This document shows, one piece after another, positions 22,021 through 33,981 of a stretch of 64,000 bases of DNA. Source of the stretch: Dendrophyllia cribrosa. Its lineage: Eukaryota > Cnidaria > Anthozoa > Scleractinia > Dendrophylliidae. The notes beneath the pieces were generated by a model, which worked only from the letters and a program-made list of their open reading frames with translations, searched no databases and was not told the DNA's origin. The stretch is taken from the NCBI GenBank assembly GCA_024195265.1, contig JAJLRJ010000011.1, positions 25,079,792 through 25,143,791 of the forward strand, given 5' to 3'. Every line of letters begins with the position of its first letter. Within the stretch, counting starts at the first letter, position 1. Made by a program: the position numbers and the translations under genes.

Positions 22021-22504
22021 TAAAACTTGTACAACTGCTTGTGATATCATGGAGCGAAAATTCGTACTTGGTTTTTGGGAGAATAAGTCGGCTTTGAACG
22101 AATTTATTGGGTATGGAGGTTTGACGGATATTCGCAGTGAAAGTTGGCCAAAAACAAAAAGGTGTTAGGAAATTCTGATATTCATGGCAAAAAAACTTGG
22201 GGACATTTGCCAAAATAGTATTTTCACTCGTCACCAGGTTCCCAATTTGACCCTTAAATCATAGCGAAAAGGTCAGTTTTTGAAAGGGAAATCAAACTTT
22301 TGCGCATTTCTGAGTAACTTTTCTGAAATCCACACTCGTATTCCAGTACTATGGTTATTAATCTATCTAGAGACGTTAAAATATTTTAATAACTTTCAAA
22401 AAAAGTACCGTCATTTTGACCTTAAAGTGAGCAATTTCGTACAAAGGCTTGAACGGAGTTCGACCGCGCGATCATCGCTTTAAGCATTCTAACTCATTTT
22501 AACA
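22021..22504. other. No gene seen
   Basis: Possibly more of the LINE 3' region. No protein similarity recognised. Confidence 0.35.
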
Positions 22505-22566
22505 GGCACATTGTCAACAGGGTCTGTCCTTTGCAACCTGAATGTAATTATCTGTGCGGAGTGATC
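22505..22566 (-). pseudogene. Repeated module a3, truncated
   Basis: The frame SLRTDNYIQVAKDRP follows the module junction, then stops, and the VESENQ half is absent. The acceptor is weakened to TATAAG. Confidence 0.45.
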
Positions 22567-23373
22567 CTTATAGAATACAAATCAAATACAAGTAACGTAA
22601 AACTAGAATCCGATCGTTGGAGTTACTACCACCTATTCGTTTTGCAGGCATATCAGTTTTTTTTAAGACTACACACTATCAGAACCAGGCTATTCATGTT
22701 CGGAACTCGTGGGTGTAAAAGAGGTAAAATAAGGGGGGACTTTCTCATAATTCATACTTTTCTTTCTGGCATTTCCTAAATAATTGAATTTAGCGCCATG
22801 TGATCTCAAATTTTTACGATTTTACTTATTCTCATCGCTGGTCTCATCGACACCTGATACCTGGCACCTGACCTGACCAACCATTAGTAAGGAAAATTGG
22901 ATGTTGAACATTTGTGGAATCAAAAAGAGAGAAGTGATTGCTTACCTCTTGAAGTATAAACCTAAAGCAAAGGGTTTCTGTACTTGGAGACTTGTTGGAT
23001 GTGGTCGTGGTGGTAGATCTTCAAGAAATAGTGTCAGGTGGAATTAGCTTCTCCTGTTAGAGATAAAAAGTAAAATAAATTGGTAAATGTGCTGAAGGAT
23101 CCACAATACTGACTATACTGATACACAGCTGCTATTTCTGGCGCATGACAAGAGTAAGACTATAATTGACTACTCCCCCTTCCAATGGGTGTGGTGCATC
23201 GAGTCCATTAAATGCCCTCCATTATTTTTGCAGCATTTCCAATAAGTTCAATACTATCTTTTTTTCTACACCTTAGTATCGAGAAAAAATAAATGTCAAA
23301 ATAGACCTTGTGAGTAAAAGGGTTCAGCCGGTGTTACAAAATGTGTTAATGTATCTGAGGTTTAGTGAGTCAC

Positions 23374-23536
23374 CTTGAAGCTTTTGTGAACGTCACGGCA
23401 TTATCAGCAATTTTAATTCCGGTTTAATTTAATCTTGGTTCAATCTCTGATTTCTCTCTTAATTAACAGCAATCTAAAGTACGGCGGCGACATGCATCAA
23501 ACATGATCCCTAAGTAATTTTCTGGGCGAAGTGATC
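23374..23536 (-). pseudogene. Repeated exon module b3
   Basis: Donor TTCAAG/GTGACT is kept and the acceptor CTTAG is kept with one base lost. The sequence follows b1 and b2 closely but VESENQ is mutated (ATTTCTCTC on +). Confidence 0.45.
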
Positions 23537-25046
23537 CTAAGGAAAACAAATCAAATACAAGTTACGTAAACTTAGAATACGATCGTTGGAATTACCATCA
23601 CTGTTTAATTTTGCAGGTAGATTTGTTCATTTCGATTTTTGCCAAATATTAGACTGCAGACTCATCAGAAACAGGCTCCACTAACTGTAACACAGGCTCT
23701 ACTCTTTCATATCTGTGGTCTTTAGTCGTTTTCGTAATTTTTTTTTCTTGTCTGCTCTAAAAGGGGGATTTTCTTATAATTGCCTACTTTCCTTTCTGGT
23801 AGATTCAATTGAACAGAATTTGGCGCCATGTGTCCTCCCATTTTTACGATTTTTCTTTTTGTCATCGCTGGTCTCATCGACACCTGACACCTTACATGAC
23901 CAATCATTAGTAAGGACAATTGGATGTTGAATATTTGTGGAATCAAATTAAAAAACGTGGTTGCTTACCTCTTGAAGTAGACACCTATAGCAAGGGGTAT
24001 CTGCATTTGATGGATGCTGTTATGGAGGAAGATCTTAAATACAGTGTTTGGTAATAGCTTCTGTAAGAGAGCAGAAGAAAGGTAAACCAGCTTACGTGCT
24101 TATAGATCCACAATTCTGACCTATACTGGTACACAGCTGCTGTTTCTGACGCATAAGACTTGGAGTATAGCAATGGGTATATCAGAAATTCAACGCATTA
24201 CGTCATGAAGTTCTCTCGTTTCACACAATGAATATTTATGTCGCACTTAAATTTTTTCATCGTTTTCGAAGCAAGATTTGCATTATTTGAACTTTTCCCA
24301 ATGACTACGGTCCACCATCAACTCGTATAAGTAGAGCGTTCCATATTCACGAGTTGGCTCACAGGGGCATTTTATTCTATACTTTAGTAGAGATAGGTAA
24401 GACCCTTTAACAATAAAAGACTCCTATGAATGAGCTTGTGGATATTGAACGCTCTAATTATAATTGTTCTGCACACCTTCGGACCCTCTTAATCTCGTAG
24501 GCCTTTTGGCCACCGACATCCCGTCCACCCCCTGCGTGTAACTCCCCACCCTCCAACGCCTTCCGATGGGCAGGTGATCATTGCATATCGCGGGGTCGAA
24601 TGGTCGAGTGAAATTTCTACCCAGACGCGACAACTCGTTCAACGCTACCCGTATTCACGAGTTAAAAAAAGGACACAGAATAAGAATCACTGATCTTCAC
24701 GTACAAAATCTGAAGTAGCTTTGTAAGCAAATGACAGCCGGTCTTCAACACGATTAGTAATGTGATTTTAAGTATGTCCAGAACAGCTGACTCGGAACCC
24801 GAATTCCACAAAAAAAACAAAAAAAACAAAAGGAAGCAAAAGCATGCCAGTTAATACCCTAAGACTGTTCCTAGTGGCGGATATAGGGAGGGTCTCGGCC
24901 GGTTCGCTTCCCCCGAAACAGATACAAATAAGGCCAGGAATGCGGAAAAAGTCTTTAGTCTCTAAATTTTTGCTCCGCTCGCTCCCCCTCCCCCTCCCTC
25001 TCCCATTTCATTATGTGTACATGTCTCTACGATGTAATTAGTTTAC

Positions 25047-25229
25047 CTTGAAGTTCGAATGAACATCATGCCATTTTCAGCATTTTTAATCCGGAAGCTT
25101 GATTCTCTGATTCCACTCTTGATTCACAACAAACTGAGGTAAGACGGCGACATGCGAAGATGATCCCTGAAAAACAGGAACTGGGTTTCTCCTTTGAAAT
25201 CTCAAAGAAAGTTTCTGAGAGGAGTGATC
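25047..25229 (-). pseudogene. Repeated exon module c3
   Basis: The splice sites of c2 are conserved and the frame is open through SLLSETFFEISKEKPSSC, FSGIIFACRRLTSVCC, then ESRVESENQASGLKMLKMA, with a stop before the donor. A three-base in-frame loss precedes ACRR. The presence of the same terminal stop region in c2 and c3 could mean that this is the last coding exon. Confidence 0.45.
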
Positions 25230-25671
25230 CTAAAGGAAACAAATCAAATACGAGTAACGAAAAAATTGAATGTTATCGTTGGAATTACCATCATTTGTTC
25301 GTTTCGCAGGCAGATTTGTTCATATCGGTTCTCGACAAATAAAACTGCAGACACTATCACAACGAGACTCCAATAGCTATCACGCAGGCTCTACTAACTA
25401 TCACGCAGTAATATTACTTCCACAGTCCCTCCCGTTTGTCTGCTGGATAAGCCAACACAACAGGCGCTTTGGAGTCGTTGCTTGCGCACCCCAAATACCT
25501 GTTGTGAAAGCAAAGTCAGGATTCCACCACTGGTTTTAATCGTAGCCAAGTGGGACATCATCAGGGTAGCACGTACCTGTGATTTCTGTAATGTGAAGTA
25601 TAAATGATATCCCCAGCCACTTGATTTAAGCTGAGCCATATTCCAAATTCAGACTGGCGTCCTTTATCTAC

Positions 25672-25805
25672 CTGGTGGAAACAGCAAATGGAGGACACAA
25701 AGCAAGGAGCAGAACATGTCGCATTTAGTATGGAGAAAATTGCACCAGTAACAAAGGGAACTATCTTGTACAAGCCCGTGAGGGTTTATTTAGTCCTGTT
25801 CCCAT
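25672..25805 (-). other. YKIV-type exon, unit 3
   Basis: Acceptor ACTTACAG and donor CACCAG/GTAGAT are as in unit 2. Reads GLYKIVPFVTGAIFSILN, then ATCSAPCFVSSICCFHQ. Two of the substitutions relative to unit 2 change cysteine content. Confidence 0.4.
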
Positions 25806-26209
25806 CTGTAAGTATTTAAACGTAATCAACTTTTGCATTGTTAAGAAAACGGCAAACAGTTTCATTCATAAAATAATGAGGTCGGGTTTGAATCCCATTG
25901 AAACACAGATTTTGGTCCGGGATTTTACCTCTCTTCTTGTGGCCCCCTACTAATATAACATGCCACCAGGGTAAGTAACAAGAACATGGTAGCAGTAACG
26001 AAGAGGTCGGGTTTGAATCCCATTAAAGCCACAGATTATGATCCGGGCTTTTACCTCTCTTCTAGTGGCCTCTTTATATAGCATGGAACAACTTAAATAC
26101 TAAAAGGATACTACTTACATTCCAGTCCGTGTTCCACTGTCATGTTTGCATTGTAAGTTTGTTGTTTGCCTCTGATCGACCGTAGCTGGCAAGTATTGAT
26201 TCTGCTTAC

Positions 26210-26367
26210 TAATAACTAACGGAAGCGCACAGAAAACCACTGCAACACTGTGAAACTCTTAACTTGGCGCAGTTGAGATTATGGTTCTTGTAAAGACTTT
26301 CTCTCATCATTGCACTTCCCACTCTGCTGTCGTTCAGTGGTGATTCATTGAACTGACCAATGTTGAG
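26210..26367 (-). other. Exon-like block starting HNIGQFNESPLN, unit 3
   Basis: Acceptor TTTCAG, frame LNIGQFNESPLNDSRVGSAM, then MRESLYKNHNLNCAKLRVSQ and CCSGFLCASVSY with a stop at a donor-like GTAAGC. Agrees with unit 1, so the shorter form is probably ancestral. Confidence 0.45.
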
Positions 26368-27465
26368 CTGAAATAAAGAGCTTATAATAATAATAGTAAT
26401 ACGACCTTGTAATTGCTGTCTGTAGACTTCATGCGTCTTGATTTCGCACACCAAAAAAAAGAGATGAACGCGCACACCAAAAAAGTGATGAACCATAAAA
26501 ATGTAGTTCAGTAGCGACGTCTATAATGGCTAAAACATCCATAAAGGTGATTTAAGACATTGCTGGGTTTAGACGCTGCGAGATGTTCCTGAAATTTAAA
26601 TGTTAGTTGCCTAGAAAAATACACAGGACACAAATGAAATAACGACGAACTTTTATTTTCAACTGCGTTTTATTGTGATCCTTACAAGTTGGCTTACACA
26701 TTTATGTCATACAGATTCTTAGAATGGATGTTGCCGTTAAAAGACACGAATAAAGCACACCAGCAGACTTTATAATTATTTTCTATATTTTATTCTCAGC
26801 AATATGCGTTATTACATGGTTTGTACACTAATCTCACACTTTTGAAACGGAAATAACTGAACACACCGCCAGACATTTATTTCAAACTTTATTCTTAACA
26901 AAAAAGCGCCATAAGATGGCTTACACACTCGTATCACATTTCTATAATGCTTACCTAGACTGATCGCAAGTTGAAGTACATGGAATTTTGTCGAATGCGT
27001 ACAAGCTGCGTTGAAGATCGAAGAAAACAAAAATGAACGGTTTCGTACGTGGCTGAGGGTTTCGCCGAAAAAAAAGAGTTGATCCATTGAAGAAAAAAAA
27101 GACGTTTCCTATCTGAAATGTAATTATTGGGTTAGTATTGACCCTGAAATAGAACCATCCATTAGTATTGTTGCTTAGCGAAGTAGATCAGGTTTTAGAA
27201 TAAAGACACAAGACACACCAAGTTTTTTAAGTTTTATTATTATTATTTATTTATTTATAATACAAAGCTTTTACACTTATATTTAACTATGACACAGGAC
27301 CTATGAACTATACACGAGGGGGTGCGCTCCTATGTGAAAAATCTAGCGTCCAGGGAAACCGAAGAGTATTCCCGTGTCCATGAAACGGAACACCCTAGGG
27401 CCCCCTAGACGGTACGGAGGGGTCATCTTTCAGCTTGCTATCGAGTCTTTCTCGATACCAAGCAT

Positions 27466-27813
27466 TCAAATGTCCACAGTTAAATGGTGAACAAACAGAC
27501 AAGCCGAATGCGAAAACAAAATCGAAGAGCCAAAAAAAGTGAGATCGAAAGCGAAAATGACGAAATTTTGAATCGAAAGCCGAACCGAACTTATGTAGAA
27601 GATAACACCAAACACAGCCATGATTGCTATCTTACAAGATACTACTTTATAGAGATTACATTCAGGATCACCGGCACGATGTACAATAATCAACGGTACG
27701 CGATTTAAGCACTGATTGTGAACTGGTGTTATCTCCCGGCGTGATACAACTTCGTGGCTGTATCGCGCAGTTAACCCACTTACCTCAAGCCAGCGGTTGT
27801 CACTGACTGCCAT
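27466..27813. other. Segment conserved with 18512-18844
   Basis: Carries the same overlapping open frames on both strands as unit 2. Differences are scattered substitutions and a 3-base insertion (GAT) near 27622. Confidence 0.3.
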
Positions 27814-28657
27814 CCGTGCCCGTCATTGGCTTACGTCGCTGTGTCGGCCGGTCGGCCTGCCAGTAGCACTTTTTCTCGATGGCGTCATGAATCCAATGAT
27901 ACTGCGTCGTAGAATTGTCTCGAAGGCTACTAGACTTACAATTTGTAAACTATCTACACTAAGGTGTGTGCATTGTCCCATAATACCCATTATGTCATAA
28001 TTAACCTGTAATCTAATATATGCTGGCAAATTTGGCAGTGAGCTACTACCTGTTTATAACCTCTTATCAAGCCTGTGTTGGCGTTTTGTTTTTTGGAATG
28101 AATGCCGTTCAAATCTTTGAAGTAATCTATCGTTCTTTGTGTCAATTTTGTTGCGTACAAAGAGGTAATAGCCAACCAAAAAATGGCAGCCTACCTAACT
28201 GTCTGTCTAACTAGATCGAGAGGTCAGTAAACCCGTAAGGAGTGGCCAAATAAGGTCTCCTACCAACAGTTGAATGACCTGCAGCCTCCAGTTTCCTAAG
28301 TTTTGTCATAATTAACATATCTGGGTGAACCTTACGGAAGGAAGAGAAAGTTAGAGAAAGAAAGAAAGCTTCACTTAAATACAGCGCTTGGACTGTCAAG
28401 TGAAACGTTATTGATCAACCTAATTTCGCGCAATCATGCGGGAGAACGAAATGACAACGACGACGAAGAAGTGTTTCCGAAAAAAGCCGAAGCCGAATCA
28501 CATTCGGAGAAAAAATACGCCGATCGAACGCAGTACTCGAATAACGTGCAAAAGAACCCAAGGCCCAAATGAAAGGAAATAGGGGAAATCGGATACCAAC
28601 CCAGGGATCCCACTAGTTAAATTAATTAACTACAACTAAATTAGGCCGAATAAGAAG

Positions 28658-29018
28658 TCAGCGGACTTCTGGCCGAACGTGTGTGCATAAGCTGTATGTG
28701 TTGTAAGGTTCATCCAGAGCTTTATTTACCCACCATTCCCAACCCACAAGGAATTGACTGACCAAATTACTGAGATGACCATTGGGTGTTCTGTGGTACC
28801 GGCGAAGACCATTGGGCATGGTTTGGCGCTGGGTTAAACCATTGGTGTGCTGTGGATGACCATTGGGCATGCTGTGGTACTGATTCTTTGGCTGATCGGT
28901 ACTTGGATGAAACAGTGTTTGCCAAGTACAAGTGACGCTCAGGAAGTAGAAGGAAACTAGAAATCGAGAAAAAATAAAAAAACGTATCACAGTTTACTCC
29001 AGTTGATACATATTCCAT
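28658..29018 (-). other. PNGH-repeat exon-like block, unit 3
   Basis: Same block as 19692-19993. Here a true ATG at 29018 opens a second frame (MEYVSTGVNC, then hydrophobic FFYFFSISSFLLL, then repeats of QHAQWSS), while the PNGH frame is also open. Two frames open through a short-period repeat is expected if the period is free of stops, so neither is proven coding. Confidence 0.35.
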
Positions 29019-30442
29019 TTTGAAGATAAAAATTAAAGGCTCCTATGAGCCAACTCGTGAATAAGAAACATCCTTCGGAATTTCAAAAACGAATTTGAAG
29101 TACAAGGATTTCACCCACTGTGGAAATATATCTTGTGAAGATGTGAAGTATCAATTTTATCGGAAAAATGCGGAAATTGTGATGTTTAAAGAGGCTATGT
29201 TATCTTTTTTAGCGTTATTTTAGAAAGCGAAAAGACATTTTTATATTAGTGAAAACGGATCTTTCTGCGTGTACCGGTACTCATTGTCTTCTATTGTTTG
29301 TGCGGTATTGTATTTTTGGTCTTGTTTTGCATTTGTATTATTGTCGTTGTTTGTTGCTTTTGTTTTACGTCATCTGTGCTCCGGTACACACAGAAAGAAC
29401 CGTGAAAACGCAAAAAGGATGGTCCAGTTTTGTTTAAATTAAAATTGCATTACGTGTGTCTCTGACTACAGATGGCCAAAATAGAAATGGATTGCAACCT
29501 GAAAAAAATAATTTTTTCAAGTTCGTTCTCTGTGTTTTGGAAAACTTGCTGAAAACTAATCGTGTTTATTATTTCTTCAAGAATACACTTGATATCTTGT
29601 TCTTGGTGTTCTAAGAGCATTCTCTTGTTTGAAGTAAAATGCTCAGTTTTAATTATAGCACAGTCCGAGACTTAAACATAAAAACCGCTATGACATGGCC
29701 CTTTTAAACTCTCAACCATCGAGGGTCAAACATTCCAAAAGAAAAAGACATATCTTCGACCAAAATAAAGTTAACTTTGAGTTTAATCTAACATTTTTCA
29801 CAAGCAAAATTTAAATCTTAAATTGGCGGAAGGTTGTATGAGAGAATGCATTTTAAATGAAAGTTAAAAAAAGGTGTCAAAACCTCCAATACGAGTAGTG
29901 GACTTTGCTTAATACTTGCGGAAGAAAAGGTCATCATTAAACCAACATTTGTCAGAAATTGGCTTTTAAAACGAATGTGCGTTGAACTTGTATTCGCTCA
30001 TCTGATGGTTTTTGGTGTATTGTCCCGCGCGCTCTTCAGCGATTATAAAAACGTGGCTGAAATTCCCGAGAATTTATTAAAGAAATAAAAAACGCGCGGG
30101 GTGCATTGTTGAGATCTATAAGCACGCGAGAATTTTTATGAACACGAGAGAATTTCAGAGAAGCACGGGTGGAAGGAGAGTGCTTCTCGCAAGGCGAGTG
30201 CTTCTTGCACAGCGAGTGTTACTCGCACATAAAAACGGTTATAACACATGTATCTTATGTCACATGCGTGCTTTATCGAGTTATAATGAACTCGGTTTAA
30301 GGTGGCTGAACACAGTTTGCACGCGCTTCAATTTCAGCTGCTTACGTGAGTCAGCACGTGCAGTTAAGTGTTAATTCTTGGTTAGCGTTAACCGACTTTC
30401 GAACAATCAGGTCCAGAAGGATAGCGGAAATCACGGCATCCA

Positions 30443-30466
30443 CCCCCCCCCCCCCCCCCCCCCCCC
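30443..30466. repeat. Poly-C tract of 24
   Basis: Uninterrupted run of 24 C. The length may be unreliable in the assembly. Confidence 0.9.
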
Positions 30467-30583
30467 ACCTTTTTGTGCGTCCGAAGTGTTTGTTGTGCCA
30501 ATTCTGGCATTGAAGTGTGCATAATGTTGGAGAAAATTAATATTCGTTCATTTGAAGTACAGGAGAACGACAAGTAAGCTTAC

Positions 30584-30678
30584 CTCTAAAATTTCCGTGG
30601 CTTTAAATTGAAACGAGCGTTCAAGTTGTTTGAACTTGTTTCTAGTGAACCACGTGCAAACGGCTTTCCATTCATCTG
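30584..30678 (-). other. Exon-like block ADEWKAVCTWF
   Basis: The acceptor GTTTTCAG and donor TTTTAGAG/GTAAGC enclose 95 bases open as DEWKAVCTWFTRNKFKQLER, then SFQFKATEILE. Composition and splice sites look like a real exon. A duplicate at about 30978-31090 keeps the donor but is interrupted by a stop in this frame. I found no neighbouring exon to join and do not recognise the family. Confidence 0.4.
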
Positions 30679-30908
30679 CTGAAAACGTTAGAATCATAAA
30701 TATCCGGTTAAACTAATGTCGCCTTTTACAAATGTTTCTTTAAATCGGCCAAAAACTAATGCAATATTTCTTCCAGCAAAGGACATTTGTCAATCTTCAA
30801 TTGTCGCGGTCAAAGATTTAAACAATTTTTGTTGCTCCATAAGAACTAGCTTAGTTCAGTTAGCTTATTTCTGTTTGCTGCGCCAATCATTCATTTCAGT
30901 GTTCTAAA

Positions 30909-31101
30909 ATTTGGAGAACATTAAACTGTTTGTTTATTTGAAGTGTAGGAGAGCAACTACAACTACATGTAAACTTACCTCTAAAATTTCCGCAGCTTTG
31001 AATTGAAAAGCAACACGAGCGTTCAAGTTGTTTGAACTTGCTTGCAACGGACTACTGGCAAACGGCTTTCCCGCATGCTTCTGCTGAAAACGTTAGGAAT
31101 C
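30909..31101. repeat. Duplicate of 30525-30694
   Basis: Direct repeat about 385 bp downstream of the first copy, sharing ACCTCTAAAATTTCCG and GTTCAAGTTGTTTGAACTTG. The second copy has small insertions that disrupt the exon-like frame. Confidence 0.7.
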
Positions 31102-31614
31102 CGCCACTGGACATATCTGCAAACAAATTTAAATCTGTCTTAAATATAACGAAGACACATTCTCTGAAAGTTCTGCTAATACAAATGAGGAGTAGCATGT
31201 CCACAAAAGCCTGCAAACATGGTGGTTATAGAATTATCAAATGCGCGACAATTGAACAAATATTTGAATGTCTTCAGTAGAAATTTACGATAAACCTAAC
31301 CTTATGTAGTCTCTCTCTCTCTCTTTTCCTTTACGGCAGTTCTCAAATTTGTTGCTGAATTCATCGCCTTTTACCGCTGTGTTCTTTCTAATATCGTCCC
31401 TTTGACGAAGGAAGTGGAAAATTTTGTTCTTCCCTTGCCGAGTTGTCGGTCAAATCTGAAAACACATTCTCGTCCCCAGTGAAAATTCGCGCCAGATCAC
31501 CTCACTGCACGTGCTCAGTACTCTTCTCTGATTGGCTCGTGGATACTATACATATCATTGCATTATGTAAATGCTACATCTTATTCATAAATGGAGGCCG
31601 ATTGATTACTCTTA
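31102..31614. other. No gene seen
   Basis: Includes a CT microsatellite at about 31307-31324. No exon recognised. Confidence 0.4.
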
Positions 31615-32108
31615 TGCTGTGTTCACATCAGCACCGAAACATGTTTAGAGTAAACATGTTTCAACAAAACACGTTTCTCGTAAACATGTTTGCAATTTCA
31701 TTGTTCACATTAGTTGTTAATTTCAAAACACGTTTCACGCCTGCTTCTATATGCTGTTTACAAAACAAGCATAATTATAATAAAGCTCGCATAAAATCTT
31801 TATAATTACACATGAACCGAAATAAAATAAAGCTTAATTAAACTCGCTATTGCTTGAATAATCGTTTAATTTCACTTCTCAAGCCCTTCGAAAACGAAGG
31901 GCATTGCAGCGTTTTTTTTTTTAACGTGTTTCGTTAGATGGCTTAGATCGAAACTACCTCGAGAAATAGTTTCAATCATGCTCAGAATAAACATGTTTCA
32001 ATTATGATTCGCGCAATGTGCCGCCTGATGTGAACAAATTTCCTAGCGAAACATGTTTCATTCGTGATCAGACTAAACATGTTTCGCCCTAGTGTGAACA
32101 CAGCATTA
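31612..32108. mobile_element. Harbinger-like MITE with TTA target duplication
   Basis: Ends TGCTGTGTTCACATCAG (left, from 31615) and CTAGTGTGAACACAGCA (right, to 32105) are flanked by TTA on both sides. The interior has many AACATGTTT palindromes on both strands. The 120-codon + frame crossing the left end is not protein-like. Confidence 0.8.
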
Positions 32109-32593
32109 CATATTTATGTTAGTTAGCCTTACTGGCCTTATTTTAGAGAAGAATTTCTTTTGAATTTTGCACACGCCAACGAGACCAGTGAGGCTAACAA
32201 AAATGCCTACAAAATATTAATAAATTGGCCGCCATTTATGAATAAGATGAATACGCGAATCTTTGTTGACGTTCACAACAAGCCAGAGCGCCGATTATAG
32301 GACCAAGCCGACGTTTAACGTCGCGTTCTTCAAATATTTGTGGGGGATTATTAGCGCGCTAAGTGTGAATCCTGCATATCAGTCTCTTAACAGGTTCTTC
32401 ATATCAGCAACATTGCTTTGGAGATGTAGCATTTTTAAATTTTTGGCCGTGCAGCTGAGCGTCCATGTGCGAATCTAAAACAAGTATTTTTCAGTCAGTT
32501 AAAAGACTTTTCTAAAGCGAGGATGCAAATCAGTGGTCTTTTGAATCTTGAACTGAACAGAAACAGTAATAAAGAAAAATTAGCTGTATTTTA
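32109..32593. other. No gene seen
   Basis: Unremarkable AT-rich DNA. Confidence 0.35.
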
Positions 32594-32836
32594 AGAATTT
32601 CTTAATTAATTTCTTTTATTTACGGCATTCCCTGCAACATCCTTTCTTTGGGGTTGCACTCATAGCCAGAAAGCAAGCTGCTTACGAAAATGAAAACGAT
32701 CTATAAATAACAAAGTTGCAGTTTATGCTAAGTTATTTCTCGGCTAGTTGTGGAGTCGACTAAATTCGAGGGCTGTTCGCTAGACCATAGCCACAATGAA
32801 AAAATACCTCTAGAATTCGGCTTTGTTTATCGACTC
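32594..32836. repeat. Direct repeat, left copy
   Basis: Homologous to 33905-34164, about 1.3 kb away, over about 240 bp including GATCTATAAATAACAAAGTT and TCTAGAATTCGGCTTTGTTT. The left copy lacks about 20 bp present in the right one. Confidence 0.8.
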
Positions 32837-33631
32837 ATTACCAGAAATCGTGGACATTTCGCGCCCGCGTGGAGTAGTCAGCGGAGTGTCTTACTGCAGT
32901 AGGATTGAAAGCAAACAAGATGGCGGCAAGGACTTCGGGGAATCAAGTTCCTCACAAACTCTTGCATAATTTAAGCACAGTTGACCTTTTTTATGACGGG
33001 GAAAGGAAGAGAAAATATATAAAAAATATCAGACATGATCGCGTAACCTTTCAAGAGAAGCTATGAACGGATATTTTGTTTTTATTTACTCAGTTTTACA
33101 GTCTGGTTTATATTTGGCGCCTGATCTTCGTAAAAATCTTCGTTTTTACAGCTGTTTTGGAAGTATCTTGTCGGCATGAAATGGCTCTTTTTACGAGCGA
33201 TTTGAAAACAAAACACTATGCTGTATTCAATACGAGTTAGAGTAAATTGACTTATTCAAGGGTTGTTCTTCAAATCAACGAGCATTTGGCATAGGGTTCA
33301 CCATTTTTAGAGACAATGTATGGCAAAAATAGCGTCGAACAAGCATCAGAATGGAGACATTTTGGGAAGTAAGTAGCCTAACGGCTTACCAGTTGTTTTC
33401 AAGTTAGATGCATTGCATAATCGACACAGAACACCTATCGAGTTAAAGCTACGGGATCTGTAAGATCGTATTTGTTTTATTTTAGAAAGTTTTCAATTTC
33501 CCATACATTTTCTTACACGATTCTGGTGCCATTAACGACGTACCGCGCACGCGCGTCCGCCATTTTGTCCCAGATTTCTGGCAATGTAAAAATATACTTA
33601 AATCCCACACCTCAATTAAAAACTAATTTAT

Positions 33632-33677
33632 CAAACCGCGTCTTTTAATGACACTAGTCATTGAAAGACGCGGTTTG
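33632..33677. repeat. Perfect-stem hairpin
   Basis: Arms of 21 bp (CAAACCGCGTCTTTTAATGA and complement, one G-T type mismatch) around a 4-base centre. Possibly a minimal foldback element or a transcript hairpin. Confidence 0.7.
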
Positions 33678-33789
33678 GAAAGTTCAAAGTGCTTCGTAAT
33701 GCTACCTGCCTTAAGCAAGAGAATGACGTGAGTTAAATTAGATTATTTGTGTATCTCGTTGAGTGGACGTCTCCAATTGGAAGCACTTA

Positions 33790-33981
33790 TTAACTAACTA
33801 AGGTGAATTTTATCGACATATTACCTAGTATAGACAAAAAGCGACAGAATGATCCTACTCTGTCCATTTGAATGTATGTTTCGCTAACGGTAATTGTAGA
33901 GAACAAGAATTTCTTAATTTCTTTTGTTTGGCATTCGCTGCAACATCCTTCTCTGGGGTTGTTCTCATAGCCAGAAAACAA
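33790..33981 (-). other. Possible exon with GYENNPREGCCSEC
   Basis: On the - strand an acceptor-like TTATTTATAG at about 34010 precedes a frame IVLIFVRSLFSGYENNPREG, then CCSECQTKE, and a stop at 33790. It lies in the right copy of the direct repeat. The left copy is frameshifted and has a stop. Weak evidence; no family recognised. Confidence 0.25.

Larger units (their letters stand above)
22505..30305 (-). repeat. Tandem locus, unit 3
   Basis: Third homologous unit, with all anchors of unit 2 in order: a3, the a-type exon block (22945-23060), b3, its block (about 23970-24060), c3, YKIV block, HNIGQF block, AT-rich stretch, conserved segment, PNGH block, and the shared right end CGAGTTATAATGAACTCGGT. 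An extra stretch at about 24310-24660 (GTATTCACGAGTT-bounded) is absent from unit 2. Confidence 0.85.

Noticed and set aside
31443..31805. 120-codon frame as a gene
   Set aside because: It crosses the left end of a MITE (31615) and is made of inverted AACATGTTT words.
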